A stretch of DNA of 64,000 nt, taken from NCBI RefSeq assembly GCF_001705235.1, contig NZ_MCGV01000001.1, positions 1,612,001-1,676,000 of the forward strand, given 5' to 3'. A model generated the notes under the pieces. It was not told the origin of the DNA, searched no databases, and worked only from the letters and a program-made list of their open reading frames with translations. Positions within the stretch are counted from its first letter, which is position 1, and each line of letters opens with the position of its first letter. Below, piece by piece: positions 16,943 through 26,121 of this stretch. This DNA is from Clostridium pasteurianum (GTDB lineage: Bacteria; Bacillota; Clostridia; Clostridiales; Clostridiaceae). Position numbers and translations under genes: made by a program.

Positions 16943-17503
16943 TTATACTAATGATAATAAATCATTAAGAATACAGTCAAAGGCACTTTCATCTTTACAT
17001 ATTCTATAATAAAGTATGTGTCCTTCATAAAGAGCAAATGCTTTTCTAGCAATAATACCAGCTTTATCTTTTGCTAATCCTGATACTTGTAGAGACTTTG
17101 AAAAAATATTAATTAGTTTTGTAACTGCGGTTGCATATGCTTCTGAAAGATTATCTTCAATAAATGCTACTTCTAAACCTAATACAGCTATTGGACATCC
17201 AAAATAGTTACCTTCCGATACAGAGCTTTTTATATCAGATACCATTTTATTCACAAATATTTCCCAAGGATTATTTGATAGAGGCCCTAACCAATTAATT
17301 AATAGAGTTTTTCCGTAATACTTTGCTACTTCAATTCCAAGCTCTTTCTTACTCGAAAAATAAAAATAAAATGAGCCCTTTGACATATTAGCTTCTTGCA
17401 ATATCTCATTTATTCCTGTATTCGAGTATCCATTTTTTAAAAATAATTTTGAAGCTATTTCTATTAAGCACTGCTTTGCTTGTTCACCTTTAGTTGATCT
17501 CAT
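16943..17503 (-). CDS. TetR-family transcriptional regulator
   Basis: This 186-residue repressor has the N-terminal helix-turn-helix GYSNTGINEILQEANMSKGS followed by FYFYFSSKKELG. The C-terminal part (residues about 80-180), with GCPIAVLGLE, matches the TetR_C group of the YxaF/LmrA and NemR type (the NxFGCP segment near residue 99). Such regulators often sense electrophiles or flavonoids. Its own promoter has the operator in the spacer, so it should repress itself and, through 16844-16859, the tautomerase gene. Confidence 0.87.
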   Translation of the reverse strand: MRSTKGEQAKQCLIEIASKLFLKNGYSNTGINEILQEANMSKGSFYFYFSSKKELGIEVAKYYGKTLLINWLGPLSNNPWEIFVNKMVSDIKSSVSEGNYFGCPIAVLGLEVAFIEDNLSEAYATAVTKLINIFSKSLQVSGLAKDKAGIIARKAFALYEGHILYYRICKDESAFDCILNDLLSLV

Positions 17504-17537
17504 TCTTTATATTCCTTCCATAAAAGTTATTTATTTC

Positions 17538-17566
17538 ATAATAAACCAGTCGGTATATTTTGTCAA
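17538..17566 (-). promoter_or_regulatory. tetR promoter with operator in the spacer
   Basis: On the minus strand TTGACA (17561-17566), 17 nt, then TATTAT (17538-17543). The spacer contains the palindromic ACCGACTGGTTT operator, so bound repressor would block polymerase. Confidence 0.72.
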
Positions 17567-17621
17567 CACTCTTTTACCTAATTCATACTAATTTGTTAAA
17601 CTTATAGAAATTAAAAAAGAT

Positions 17622-17658
17622 AGAACTCCTAAAATCTCTTATAGATCTTAGGAGTTCT
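17622..17658 (-). terminator. Terminator of the RNA methyltransferase gene
   Basis: AGAACTCCTAA (17622-17632) pairs with TTAGGAGTTCT (17648-17658); a T-run follows on the minus strand. Confidence 0.75.
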
Positions 17659-17662
17659 CCAC

Positions 17663-19045
17663 TTATTTTTCAACTTTTTTTACTAACACACAGCTCTCCA
17701 CATGCCCAGTCATCGGGAACATATCCACAGGCTGAACTTCTACTACTTCATATCCTTCTTTTTGAAGTACAGCCAAATCACGTGCTAAGGTTGCCGGATC
17801 ACAAGAAACATAAACTATAGTTCGTGGTGAAGCCTCTGCAATAGAGTATAGAAGAGACTTTTCGCAGCCCTTTCTTGGCGGGTCTACTACAACAACTTCT
17901 GGCTTTATGCCCTCTTCTATGAGTTTTGGTATCTCCTCTTCAGACTTTCCAACTATGAATTCCGCATTTGTTACACTATTTTGCTTTGCATTTATTTTGG
18001 CATTTTCAATGGCCTCTGGTATTATTTCAACACCATAAACCTTTTTGGCATTTTGCGATAAGAAAAGAGAAATTGTTCCCGTTCCGCAATAAGCATCAAA
18101 TACTATCTCTTTCCCTGTAAGACCTGCATATTTCATAGCAGTAGAATAAAGCTTTTCAGTTTGTACTGGATTCACTTGAAAAAATGATTTTGGAGAAATG
18201 TTAAACTTAAATTCGCCTATATAATCCTGTATGGTATTTTTGCCCCAGAGTGTTATTTCCTTTTTTCCAAGCACCACATTGGTTTTTTTGTTATTTATAT
18301 TTTGAATTATCCCCATTATCCCCTTAATTTCTGTGGTTAAACTGTGGATAAGTTCTTCTTTATGTGGAAGATTTTTTTCGTTAGTTACTAAAACTATCAT
18401 TATATCTCCTGTTTTAAAAGCTTTCCTTATCATAATGTGCCTTAATGTGCCTTTGCCAAGTGATTCATTGTATCCAGTTATATTAAATTCCTCAATCCAC
18501 TTTTTTATTACACACATTATTTGATTTGCAGCCTCATCTTGTATAAAACATTTATCTACCTCTATTATTTCATGACTTCTCTCTCTATAAAATCCAATTT
18601 TCACTTTTCCATTTACCTCGCCAACAGGCAGCTGAACTTTATTCCTATAATAATATGGATTTTCCATTCCTATTGTGTCATGTACTGTTATTGAATTTAT
18701 ATCAATTTTTCCTATTCTCTGAAGACAGTCTATAACCTTATGCTTTTTAAATTGGAGCTGATCACTGTATGATATATGTTGAAGCTGACATCCTCCGCAG
18801 TTTTTATAAATTGAACATATTGGCTCACATCTTTTATCTGATTTTTCAATTACCTCTAGCAGTTTTCCAAAAGCAAAATTTTTACTTACCTTAACAATTT
18901 TTATCTTTGCCTTCTCACCCTTTACCGCCCCTTTTACAAATACCGTAAAGTTATTTATCTTTCCAATACCTTCACCCATATTTCCAAAACTATCTATATA
19001 AATTTCATAATCTTTATTTTTCTCTACAGGAATAACCTTATCCAT
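17663..19045 (-). CDS. 23S rRNA m5U methyltransferase, RlmD/RlmCD (RumA) type
   Basis: The 460-residue enzyme has an N-terminal TRAM RNA-binding domain (about 5-65), the iron-sulfur cysteines in [18 protein letters not shown] (about 75-92), and a SAM-dependent methyltransferase domain with [14 protein letters not shown] and [10 protein letters not shown], ending with the catalytic [13 protein letters not shown] segment. It methylates C5 of a uridine in 23S rRNA; in Gram-positive bacteria one RlmCD-type enzyme may modify two sites. I chose ATG 19045 with AAAGGTGA 7 nt before it; GTG 19054 lies inside that site. It is divergent from the HAD gene. Confidence 0.9.
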   Translation of the reverse strand: MDKVIPVEKNKDYEIYIDSFGNMGEGIGKINNFTVFVKGAVKGEKAKIKIVKVSKNFAFGKLLEVIEKSDKRCEPICSIYKNCGGCQLQHISYSDQLQFKKHKVIDCLQRIGKIDINSITVHDTIGMENPYYYRNKVQLPVGEVNGKVKIGFYRERSHEIIEVDKCFIQDEAANQIMCVIKKWIEEFNITGYNESLGKGTLRHIMIRKAFKTGDIMIVLVTNEKNLPHKEELIHSLTTEIKGIMGIIQNINNKKTNVVLGKKEITLWGKNTIQDYIGEFKFNISPKSFFQVNPVQTEKLYSTAMKYAGLTGKEIVFDAYCGTGTISLFLSQNAKKVYGVEIIPEAIENAKINAKQNSVTNAEFIVGKSEEEIPKLIEEGIKPEVVVVDPPRKGCEKSLLYSIAEASPRTIVYVSCDPATLARDLAVLQKEGYEVVEVQPVDMFPMTGHVESCVLVKKVEK

Positions 19046-19197
19046 AAATTTCACCTTTCATCCTTAAATTTAATATTTCACTATATAAACTGATTTCAAT
19101 ATATTATAACATATCTATATACTTCATACCTTAATCTTAATACAAGTATGCTATAATATATATCGTAATTTATATGAATCCCGGAGGTGTTAAACTC

Positions 19198-19992
19198 ATG
19201 ATAAAGTTAATTGCCACAGATATGGATGGCACATTACTTAAAAGTAATGGAGAGGTTCCCCATGAATTCCCCAAGGTTTTAAATAATTTAATTGGTAAGA
19301 AAATCATGTTTTGTATTGCAAGCGGACGTCAGTATTTTACCCTAAAAGATAATATGAGTAAGTTTTCAAATAAAGTTATTTTTATCGCTGAAAATGGTGC
19401 CTTTATAGTTAAAAACGGAAAAGAATTATTTTCAAGAACACTAGATAAAAATATGATGACAGAAATTATAGAAGATATAAAAAAGATCCCCGACTGTTTT
19501 CCAATTTTATGTGGCAAAAAAAGTGCCTATGTACTAGACAGAAATCCTGATTTTATAGGTGAAGTAAACAAATATTATCATAAAAACACTATAGTAGACA
19601 ATTTTGAAGACATCGATGATGAATTTTTCAAAATAGCTGTATGCGATTTTAGAGGCTCTGCTAATAATTGCAGCCCAATTTTATCTTCAAAATGGGGTGA
19701 ATCATTTCAGCTTGTTGTTTCTGGAGACATATGGCTTGATATTGGAAGAAATGATGTAAATAAAGGAATGGCAATAAAATTTCTTCAGAACAAATTTAAA
19801 ATAAATAAAACTGAAACCATGGCTTTTGGAGATTATTATAATGATGTATCCATGCTAAAAAGTGTGTACCATAGTTATGTAATGGACAATGCTCCTGATG
19901 GAGTTAAAAAACATGGCAGATTTATAGCCAAAAGTAATGATGAAGCCGGCGTACTACAGGTTATAAAAAATAACGTACTGGCAGTACAATAA
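19198..19992 (+). CDS. HAD-superfamily phosphatase, Cof/YidA type
   Basis: The 264-residue hydrolase has motif I DMDGTLL at residues 9-15 (nucleophile Asp), motif II at CIASGRQ, the Lys of motif III near NKGMAIKFL, and motif IV GDYYNDVSML. The large C2B cap between motifs II and III places it in the Cof subfamily that dephosphorylates sugar phosphates and cofactor precursors in the cytosol. ATG 19198 follows GGAGGTG at 19182-19188; a longer frame upstream would include the ribosome site. Single gene. Confidence 0.88.
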   Translation: MIKLIATDMDGTLLKSNGEVPHEFPKVLNNLIGKKIMFCIASGRQYFTLKDNMSKFSNKVIFIAENGAFIVKNGKELFSRTLDKNMMTEIIEDIKKIPDCFPILCGKKSAYVLDRNPDFIGEVNKYYHKNTIVDNFEDIDDEFFKIAVCDFRGSANNCSPILSSKWGESFQLVVSGDIWLDIGRNDVNKGMAIKFLQNKFKINKTETMAFGDYYNDVSMLKSVYHSYVMDNAPDGVKKHGRFIAKSNDEAGVLQVIKNNVLAVQ

Positions 19993-20096
19993 TGATTGAG
20001 TCTTAATATTTTGGTAGAAGTAAAAAAGCACAAAATACCGTGTACGGTGAATTATTCATTGTATCTGAGGGTCGATTTACCGAATAAAAATCTTAA

Positions 20097-20136
20097 TATG
20101 TCAAGGACGCCTGTTTTCAAAGGCGTCCTTGACATA
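20097..20136. terminator. Strong 16-bp hairpin between convergent genes
   Basis: TATGTCAAGGACGCCT (20097-20112) pairs perfectly with AGGCGTCCTTGACATA (20121-20136) around 8 nt. It sits between the HAD gene and the convergent gene at 20182 and may stop both. Confidence 0.75.
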
Positions 20137-20181
20137 CATATTTAAAACAAGATAGAAAGTCACTTTTATGAATTACTTTAT

Positions 20182-20589
20182 CTATTTTCTATTATTATTC
20201 TTTATTTTAGGTGCTTTAATAGCATCATATCCATATTGATCCATCAATTCTGGATATCCAATCTTAAGACATTTATTAAATTGTCTTGGAATTCTACTTA
20301 CACATAAAAAATAACAAAGTGCTAATATAAAAGGAATTATAACAATAGGAAAGACTAGAGTAGACATATTTAGTTGATTAGTCTTTAATTCATTAAGTGC
20401 AGTCATCACATCCATGATTAGAAATATTGCTGTCAACATAATTGACGCACATAACATACCTTTTTTTCTTTGATGATACGTATCCTTAATTGAATGAAAT
20501 ATGCTATCTATCGATTTTAGTGACAGTTCTCTTTTTTTTATCTTTTTTTTATACTCATCTGATAAACCTTCTATGTATAGTACTCCCAT
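20182..20589 (-). CDS. Two-helix membrane protein, unknown
   Basis: The 135-residue product has a charged N-terminal region (KKKIKKRELSLKSIDSIF), two hydrophobic helices (about 46-64 and 77-97) and a basic tail (PKIKNNNRK). GGTGG precedes the ATG. I do not recognise the family. It is a single gene between a strong hairpin and a cluster of palindromic repeats. Confidence 0.55.
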   Translation of the reverse strand: MGVLYIEGLSDEYKKKIKKRELSLKSIDSIFHSIKDTYHQRKKGMLCASIMLTAIFLIMDVMTALNELKTNQLNMSTLVFPIVIIPFILALCYFLCVSRIPRQFNKCLKIGYPELMDQYGYDAIKAPKIKNNNRK

Positions 20590-20713
20590 TAAACATTTTC
20601 CACCTTTTTCTTAAACAAATTCCAATTTTCTTGTTATACTATATCACAAAAGTGGTTCATTGTCTATCTCTAGGAGAATATCCAATATCCCTAGTTCTGC
20701 TTAATAATTGGAT

Positions 20714-20880
20714 TTCATCCCAAATCCCATGTACAATAGTATTTTCAAATTCCGTAGGCACAGAGGAATTTCTTCCTTGCCTTACCCCCTAAAAGAAGTA
20801 ACAATGCAGAAGGGACAATTTAAAAAAAGTCTAATAAATCTTGGTGAAAAAATCGTAAAAGACTTAGATATTTCAATCTT
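20714..20880. repeat. Palindromic repeat element, copy 1 (left half only)
   Basis: It shares with copy 2 a head containing AATTCCGTAGGCAC and TTTCTTCCTTGC, then the left arm GAAGTAAC, AAAAAAAGTCTAATAAATC and TTAGATATTTCAATCT. The right arm is missing, so it looks like a broken element directly upstream of copy 2. Confidence 0.8.
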
Positions 20881-20946
20881 ATCATGCACAAGGCTTTGGC
20901 AAATATATAGATGCTTAATACAAATTAAAGAATGCTAATGAGATTA

Positions 20947-21305
20947 CATCCCAAATTTCATGTACGATAGTATTTTCAAATTCCGTAGACACGGAGGAAT
21001 TTCTTCCTTGCTTTACCCCCTAACGGAAGTAATGGTGCATAAGGAACGATTTAAAAAAAGTCTAATAAATCTTGGTGAAAAAAATCTTAAAATGCTTAGA
21101 TATTTCAATCTGTTTGAGCTTTTTTTCAGCGAGTTATTGAAATATCTTAGTATTTTAAGATTTTGAGTTAATAAATTGTAGTTATTAGCCGTAAACATTA
21201 AGATAGCCTATATTTTATAAAGAAGGATAATGGGTCCCTGACCCAAACCCCAGTTATGATAAGATTCATAGACTTTTTTTAATGTTCCTTATGTACTGTT
21301 ACTTC
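20947..21305. repeat. Palindromic repeat element, copy 2
   Basis: Head 20947-21022 matches copy 1. The inner arms TTAGATATTTCAAT and ATTGAAATATCTTAG face each other around a loop with TTTGAGC and AGCGAGTTA. Outer arms at 21026-21075 and about 21261-21305 pair as well (GAAGTAA, CATAAGGAAC, AAAAAAAGTCTA), but about 95 bp are inserted on the right side, including the small palindrome GGGTCCCTGACCC. The right end overlaps the last codons of the DUF1540 gene. Confidence 0.8.
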
Positions 21306-21670
21306 TTATCTGAAAATGTATCGCACTGTGTTCCTTCACTTGTCGCAGCTCCTGGTCCATATATCTGAACATTCCTTGCGGAACATAATTTGTGATCATT
21401 ATAATTGCAATGAACTGCTTCACATTTTATTCTTGGACTCATAACTATTGAATCTTTATTGAATACCTGCCTTATTTCCCCGGAAATATTCATATTAACT
21501 AAATTTGATATCGCATTTTTTACACCTTTTTCTGCAAATGTTTCACATTCAGTATCTACAGCAGCATTTGCTTTTATTCCATGTACATTAATTGTACTAG
21601 CCGTACATAACCCATTCATATTGTTTACACATGTCCCTGCACTACACATTAACTTTGTCGATGTTGACAT
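21299..21670 (-). CDS. DUF1540 protein with two Cys-rich domains
   Basis: The 123-residue protein contains two DUF1540 units (about 8-45 and 83-122), each with four Cys in the order C-x4-5-C-x-N...C-x-A...C-x-T-F (CETFAEK and CDTFSDKK at the ends). The family is common in clostridia and probably binds metal; its function is not known. GGAGGAGG precedes ATG 21670. The stop codon lies in the right end of a palindromic repeat element, so the element may have supplied the gene end. Confidence 0.82.
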   Translation of the reverse strand: MSTSTKLMCSAGTCVNNMNGLCTASTINVHGIKANAAVDTECETFAEKGVKNAISNLVNMNISGEIRQVFNKDSIVMSPRIKCEAVHCNYNDHKLCSARNVQIYGPGAATSEGTQCDTFSDKK

Positions 21671-21784
21671 AATATCCTCCTCCAATTATACGTGCCTTAA
21701 TTCAAAGCACTATATGATATAACATTATTTTCTACATATTGCTTAATTTATATTCATATATATTGGAGTTTTTTATTTACTTTC

Positions 21785-23062
21785 TCATTTTTTATCTCGA
21801 TATACTACTTTGCCTTTACAAATAGTTACTTTTATCTTTCCAGACAGTTCCTTGCCTATGAATGGAGAATTTGATGCTTTAGACGCAAATCCATCTTCAC
21901 TTACAACATACTTTTCATCTGGATTGAATATTACAATATCTGCTCTATGATTTTCTTTTATATATCCTCTATCAATATTATAAAATTTAGCTGGATTTAC
22001 TGTAAGCTTAGATATTACTTCCATGTAATTTAATTCATGTTTCTTTATTAAATTGGTTACTGCCAAAGAAAGTGCAGTTTCAAGCCCTATCATACCACTT
22101 GGTGCTTTTGAAAATTCTCTTTGCTTTTCAAGTTTAGTATGAGGCGCATGATCTGTTGCTATTACTTCTATAGTATCATCTTTCATGGCATTTATTATTG
22201 CTTTCCTATCTTCTTCCGTCCTAAGAGGAGGATTTACCTTGGCATTAGTCCCACTTCTCAGTATTTCGTCTTCAGTGATACTAAAGTGCTGTGGTGTAGC
22301 TTCAGCTATTATGTTAGCTCCCATTTTTTTCGCCCATCTTATAATTTCTATTGAATCTTTTGAACTTATATGCTGTATATCAACTTTTGCTTTAGTCGAT
22401 ACAGCCAAAACTGAATCTCTGGCTGTTAAAACACTTTCCGCTTCACTTAAAGCACCCTTAATATTAAGCTTTTTAGCTATTTTACCCATGTTTATTCCAC
22501 TTTGACATATTAGACTAGGATCCTCTTCATGAAAACTTAATGGAACATTTAGCTTTTTCGCAAGCTTCATGGCTTCTAATACAATTTTTGCATCCATTAT
22601 AGGTTTTCCATCATCAGAAAATCCAACAGCTCCATTATCTTTTAATACTGTCATATCTACTAGTTCCTCGCCCTGCATTCCTTTTGTTATTGAGCCAACT
22701 TGAAGTACTTCTACTTCAGCAGATTTAGCTTTATCTAATATATACTTTAAAGTTTCAACATTATCAACTACTGGTTTAGTATTAGCCATACATATTACAG
22801 TAGTATATCCTCCTTTTGCTGCTGCGTAAGATCCTGTTATTATGTCTTCCTTTTCTGTAAAGCCAGGATCTCTAAAATGACTATGTATATCAATAAATCC
22901 AGGTGCTACTATGCAATTTAATGCATCAATTACTTGCACATTTTCTTCCTCTTTTATATTTTCATATATTTTAATTACCTTTTCATTCTCTATTAAAATA
23001 TCAAATTTACCTTCTCTTTTACTTAAGGGATCAACTAAATATCCATTTTTTATAAGTATCAT
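21785..23062 (-). CDS. pyrC: Dihydroorotase (type I, PyrC)
   Basis: The 425-residue amidohydrolase closes N-carbamoyl-aspartate to dihydroorotate in pyrimidine synthesis. The metal motif is HSHFRDPG at residues 60-67; further ligands lie in FHEE, IQHISS and VIATDHAPH, and the C-terminal segment ends the composite beta domain. Length fits Gram-positive PyrC. AAAGGAG lies before the ATG. It is alone here, not in a pyr operon, with terminators between it and pyk. No PyrR site is visible. Confidence 0.93.
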   Translation of the reverse strand: MILIKNGYLVDPLSKREGKFDILIENEKVIKIYENIKEEENVQVIDALNCIVAPGFIDIHSHFRDPGFTEKEDIITGSYAAAKGGYTTVICMANTKPVVDNVETLKYILDKAKSAEVEVLQVGSITKGMQGEELVDMTVLKDNGAVGFSDDGKPIMDAKIVLEAMKLAKKLNVPLSFHEEDPSLICQSGINMGKIAKKLNIKGALSEAESVLTARDSVLAVSTKAKVDIQHISSKDSIEIIRWAKKMGANIIAEATPQHFSITEDEILRSGTNAKVNPPLRTEEDRKAIINAMKDDTIEVIATDHAPHTKLEKQREFSKAPSGMIGLETALSLAVTNLIKKHELNYMEVISKLTVNPAKFYNIDRGYIKENHRADIVIFNPDEKYVVSEDGFASKASNSPFIGKELSGKIKVTICKGKVVYRDKK

Positions 23063-23113
23063 AATATACTCCTTTATAAGTATTTTTAATATATATAATT
23101 ATACAACAAAAAA

Positions 23114-23127
23114 GCACCCGAAGGTGC
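23114..23127 (-). terminator. Short terminator hairpin upstream of pyrC
   Basis: GCACC-CGAA-GGTGC, a tetraloop hairpin, is followed by a T-run on the minus strand. Confidence 0.65.
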
Positions 23128-23279
23128 AAAACAAAAAAGGTTGCCATTTTATTTATATTTCTTATATTTTACCATTTTATTATTATAACCATAATAACCA
23201 ATTTTAAACAATTTGTTATAATATTTTTATAATACACCACTATAAAGCTGATAATAAACTTTTAAGCATAATAAAAAAA

Positions 23280-23310
23280 GAGGTTGCAAGCCCCTACGTC
23301 AAGCAACCCC
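23280..23310 (-). terminator. Terminator of pfkA-pyk
   Basis: GGTTGC pairs with GCAACC around 15 nt; on the minus strand the stem is followed by seven T. It lies about 70 nt after the pyk stop. Confidence 0.75.
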
Positions 23311-23378
23311 TTCTTCTCATTGGGTTTTAGTTAATTTATAATATAAAGTTATTTATATTATCATAATTATTAAATATC

Positions 23379-24800
23379 TTATTCAACTACGTGAACTTTG
23401 ATCATGTTAGTAGTACCAGATACATTTGTTGGTACACCTGCAGCTACTACTACAAGATCTCCCTTTTTAACATATCCAGCTTCAAGAGCTTTAGCTACTG
23501 AAGTTTGTATAAGTTCATCTGTTGAACCGAATTTATCAGATATTATTGGATATACTCCCCAGTTCATTGCAAGTTTTCTTGCTACTTTTTCAGATGGAGT
23601 AACTGCAATTACAGGAGTCTTTGGTCTGTATTTTGAAACTGTTTTTGCTGTATTTCCAGTTTGAGTTGCTGTTATTATTGCTGCTGCATCTAAGTCTGAT
23701 GCTGCTACGCAAGCTCCAAGGCTTATTGCATCTGCTGTATTTTTTCTTTCATTTGCTTTTCTATCTTCTAAGAATTTTGTATAATCGATTTGTGTTTCTG
23801 TTTCCTGAGCTATTTTAGCCATTGTAGTTACAGCTTCAATAGGATAAGCTCCATTAGCACTTTCACCACTTAACATTATAGCATCTGTTCCATCAAATAT
23901 TGCATTTGCTATATCTGAAGCTTCTGCTCTTGTAGGTCTTGGATTTCTTATCATTGAATCAAGCATTTGAGTTGCTGTTATGACAGGTTTTCCTGCTGCA
24001 TTACATTTTTTGATTATCATTTTTTGAATTAGTGGAACTCTTTGTATAGGAATTTCAACTCCCATATCTCCTCTAGCAACCATTATTCCGTCTGAAACTT
24101 CGATGATTGCATCTATGTTATCAACGCCTTCTTGGTTTTCTATTTTAGGGAATATCTGTATGTTATCTCCACCATGCTCTTTTAATACTTTTCTGATTGC
24201 AATTACATCTTCTGGTTTTCTTATGAATGATGCACTTACCATATCTATTTCTTCTTCACATCCGAATATTAAATCGCCCTTATCTTTTTCTGTCATTGCT
24301 GGAAGTTGTATAGATACGTTTGGAACATTTACTCCTTTGTGACTTCCTACTAAACCAGTGTTATCAACTTTACAGTGTATATCTTTACCTTCTATTGACT
24401 CTACTGTAAGTCCAACTAAACCATCATCTATTAATATATTGTTTCCAGGTTTTACATCTTTATATAATCCCTTATATGAAACTGAACATTTTGTAGCATC
24501 TCCAACTATATCATCGCCACAAGAAACTGTGAATTTTGAACCTTTTTTAAGCTCAAGTTTTGAAGGATTGAAATCTCCAGTTCTTATTTCTGGTCCCTTA
24601 GTATCAAGACAAATAGCTACAGGTTTATTTAACTTTGCTCTAACCTTTTTTACTAATGCTATTCTTCTACCGTGCTCTTCATGATCACCGTGTGAAAAAT
24701 TATGTCTTGAAGCATTCATTCCTGCTTTTACAAAAGCTGTTACAATTTCTTCTGTCTCACTTGCTGGTCCTACTGTAAAAATCATTTTAGTTTTTTGCAT
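23379..24800 (-). CDS. pyk: Pyruvate kinase
   Basis: The 473-residue enzyme turns PEP and ADP into pyruvate and ATP. It has the N-terminal TVGPASE, the substrate and metal segments TKGPEIRTG and FPKIENQEGVDNIDAI, GIMVARGDMGVEIP, and the conserved NPRPTRAEASDIANAIFDG. It lacks the extra PEP-utiliser domain present in some Bacillus enzymes. GAGGAG precedes the ATG, and pfkA lies 95 nt upstream on the same strand, so the two glycolytic kinases form an operon. A leader hairpin and promoter lie before pfkA. Confidence 0.95.
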   Translation of the reverse strand: MQKTKMIFTVGPASETEEIVTAFVKAGMNASRHNFSHGDHEEHGRRIALVKKVRAKLNKPVAICLDTKGPEIRTGDFNPSKLELKKGSKFTVSCGDDIVGDATKCSVSYKGLYKDVKPGNNILIDDGLVGLTVESIEGKDIHCKVDNTGLVGSHKGVNVPNVSIQLPAMTEKDKGDLIFGCEEEIDMVSASFIRKPEDVIAIRKVLKEHGGDNIQIFPKIENQEGVDNIDAIIEVSDGIMVARGDMGVEIPIQRVPLIQKMIIKKCNAAGKPVITATQMLDSMIRNPRPTRAEASDIANAIFDGTDAIMLSGESANGAYPIEAVTTMAKIAQETETQIDYTKFLEDRKANERKNTADAISLGACVAASDLDAAAIITATQTGNTAKTVSKYRPKTPVIAVTPSEKVARKLAMNWGVYPIISDKFGSTDELIQTSVAKALEAGYVKKGDLVVVAAGVPTNVSGTTNMIKVHVVE

Positions 24801-24895
24801 TATATTATCTCCTCATCTTTTATATAAATTGTGATTTGAATTAAAAAAAATCATTTATATATATATGTTAATTAATCATATGATTAATTACTTTC

Positions 24896-25855
24896 CTATT
24901 TTGAAAGCATGTTAGCTATATCGTATAATTTATCATCAAATTTTCTTGGAACTGCTAGTGCTTCATCGATATCTTGATCGATTATTTTTCCATTTCTTAT
25001 ACCTATAACTCTAGAAGTTTTTCCTTCAAGTAAAACTTCTACAGCTTTTACTCCCATTCTAGAAGCAAGCATTCTATCAAAAGCTGATGGACTTCCACCT
25101 CTTTGAATGTGTCCAAGTATTGTAGCTCTAGTCTCTATTCCAGTAACCTCCTGAACTTTCTTGGCAAGCTCGGCTGCTCCTCCAACTCCCTCTGCCAAAA
25201 TTATGAGATTATGCATTTTTCCTCTTAGTTTACCTTCAAGTATATTCTTACATAATTCATTGAAATCATATCCCTTTTCAGGTAATATGACACTTTCTGC
25301 TCCTCCTGCTATTCCAGAAAAAAGAGCTATATCACCACAATCTCTTCCCATAACCTCTACTATACTTACTCTCTCATGAGAAGTAGATGTGTCTCTCAAT
25401 TTATTTATTGCATCAAGTACTGTATTCAGTGTAGTATCAAATCCTATTGTATAATCAGTGTAAGAAAGATCGTTATCTATAGTACCTGGCAAACCAACTG
25501 TTTTTACACCAAGTTTTGAAAGCTTTTGTGCTCCCATAAAAGAACCATTTCCACCTATTACGACAAGACTATCAATACCAAAAACTTTAAGTACATTTGC
25601 AGCTTTTTTTCTGCCTTCTTCTTTTAAGAACTCCTTGCAGCGTGCTGTTCTTAGCATAGTGCCTCCACGCTGTATTATATCTGATACACTGTGCCTATTC
25701 ATATCAAATATTTCGCCATTTATAAGACCGCTGTAGCCTCGTTCTATTCCTTTAACTTTAAGGCCTTTGTCTATGGCAGTTCTTACTACTGCCCTTATTG
25801 CAGCATTCATTCCTGGTGCATCTCCACCACTTGTTAAAACAGCTATTGTTTTCAT
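24896..25855 (-). CDS. pfkA: ATP-dependent 6-phosphofructokinase
   Basis: The 319-residue enzyme has the ATP site [16 protein letters not shown] at 10-25, IGGNGSF, the catalytic GTIDNDL segment, and [19 protein letters not shown]. Length and motifs fit the bacterial ATP-PFK of group I. It phosphorylates fructose 6-phosphate, the committed step of glycolysis. It begins the pfkA-pyk operon; dnaE lies 266 nt upstream, and the gap holds a promoter-like pair and a GC-rich hairpin next to the ribosome site. Confidence 0.95.
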   Translation of the reverse strand: MKTIAVLTSGGDAPGMNAAIRAVVRTAIDKGLKVKGIERGYSGLINGEIFDMNRHSVSDIIQRGGTMLRTARCKEFLKEEGRKKAANVLKVFGIDSLVVIGGNGSFMGAQKLSKLGVKTVGLPGTIDNDLSYTDYTIGFDTTLNTVLDAINKLRDTSTSHERVSIVEVMGRDCGDIALFSGIAGGAESVILPEKGYDFNELCKNILEGKLRGKMHNLIILAEGVGGAAELAKKVQEVTGIETRATILGHIQRGGSPSAFDRMLASRMGVKAVEVLLEGKTSRVIGIRNGKIIDQDIDEALAVPRKFDDKLYDIANMLSK

Positions 25856-25875
25856 ATTATTATACCTCCCATGAC

Positions 25876-25899
25876 CGCAGGGACTTAATGTGTCCCGCG
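25876..25899 (-). promoter_or_regulatory. GC-rich leader hairpin at the pfkA ribosome site
   Basis: In the minus-strand RNA CGCGGGAC pairs with GTCCCTGCG around a 7-nt loop, ending about 6 nt before the GGGAGG ribosome site. It is the most GC-rich spot of the intergenic region. It could control stability or access to the ribosome site. Confidence 0.5.
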
Positions 25900-25965
25900 C
25901 TATTTATAGAAACAAGTATATAAATTCCAACCTAAAACAACAACTTTTAAAATTCCTCGTCTATA

Positions 25966-25994
25966 ATTTTAATAGAAAAGTCAAAAATATTCAA
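25966..25994 (-). promoter_or_regulatory. Candidate pfkA-pyk promoter
   Basis: On the minus strand TTGAAT (25989-25994), 17 nt, then TAAAAT (25966-25971), about 110 nt before the pfkA ATG. This leaves room for the leader hairpin. Confidence 0.4.
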
Positions 25995-26121
25995 TGCCTT
26001 TATAAAAAATATGCTAATTTTATTAATTTAATAACATATAAGTTAACATTTTTCTGTAAAACCATGCTCAAATATTTTTAACTTATAATACTATTTTAAA
26101 TTATATGAATTTCCGTTTTTA

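Noticed and set aside
20490-21198. Short frames across 20490-21198 on both strands
   Set aside because: They run through palindromic repeats and opposite a membrane protein gene; the related plus-strand frames are explained by repeat similarity.
23063-23379. PyrR attenuator before pyrC
   Set aside because: The two hairpins are short terminators after pyk; no PyrR-binding loop was recognised.
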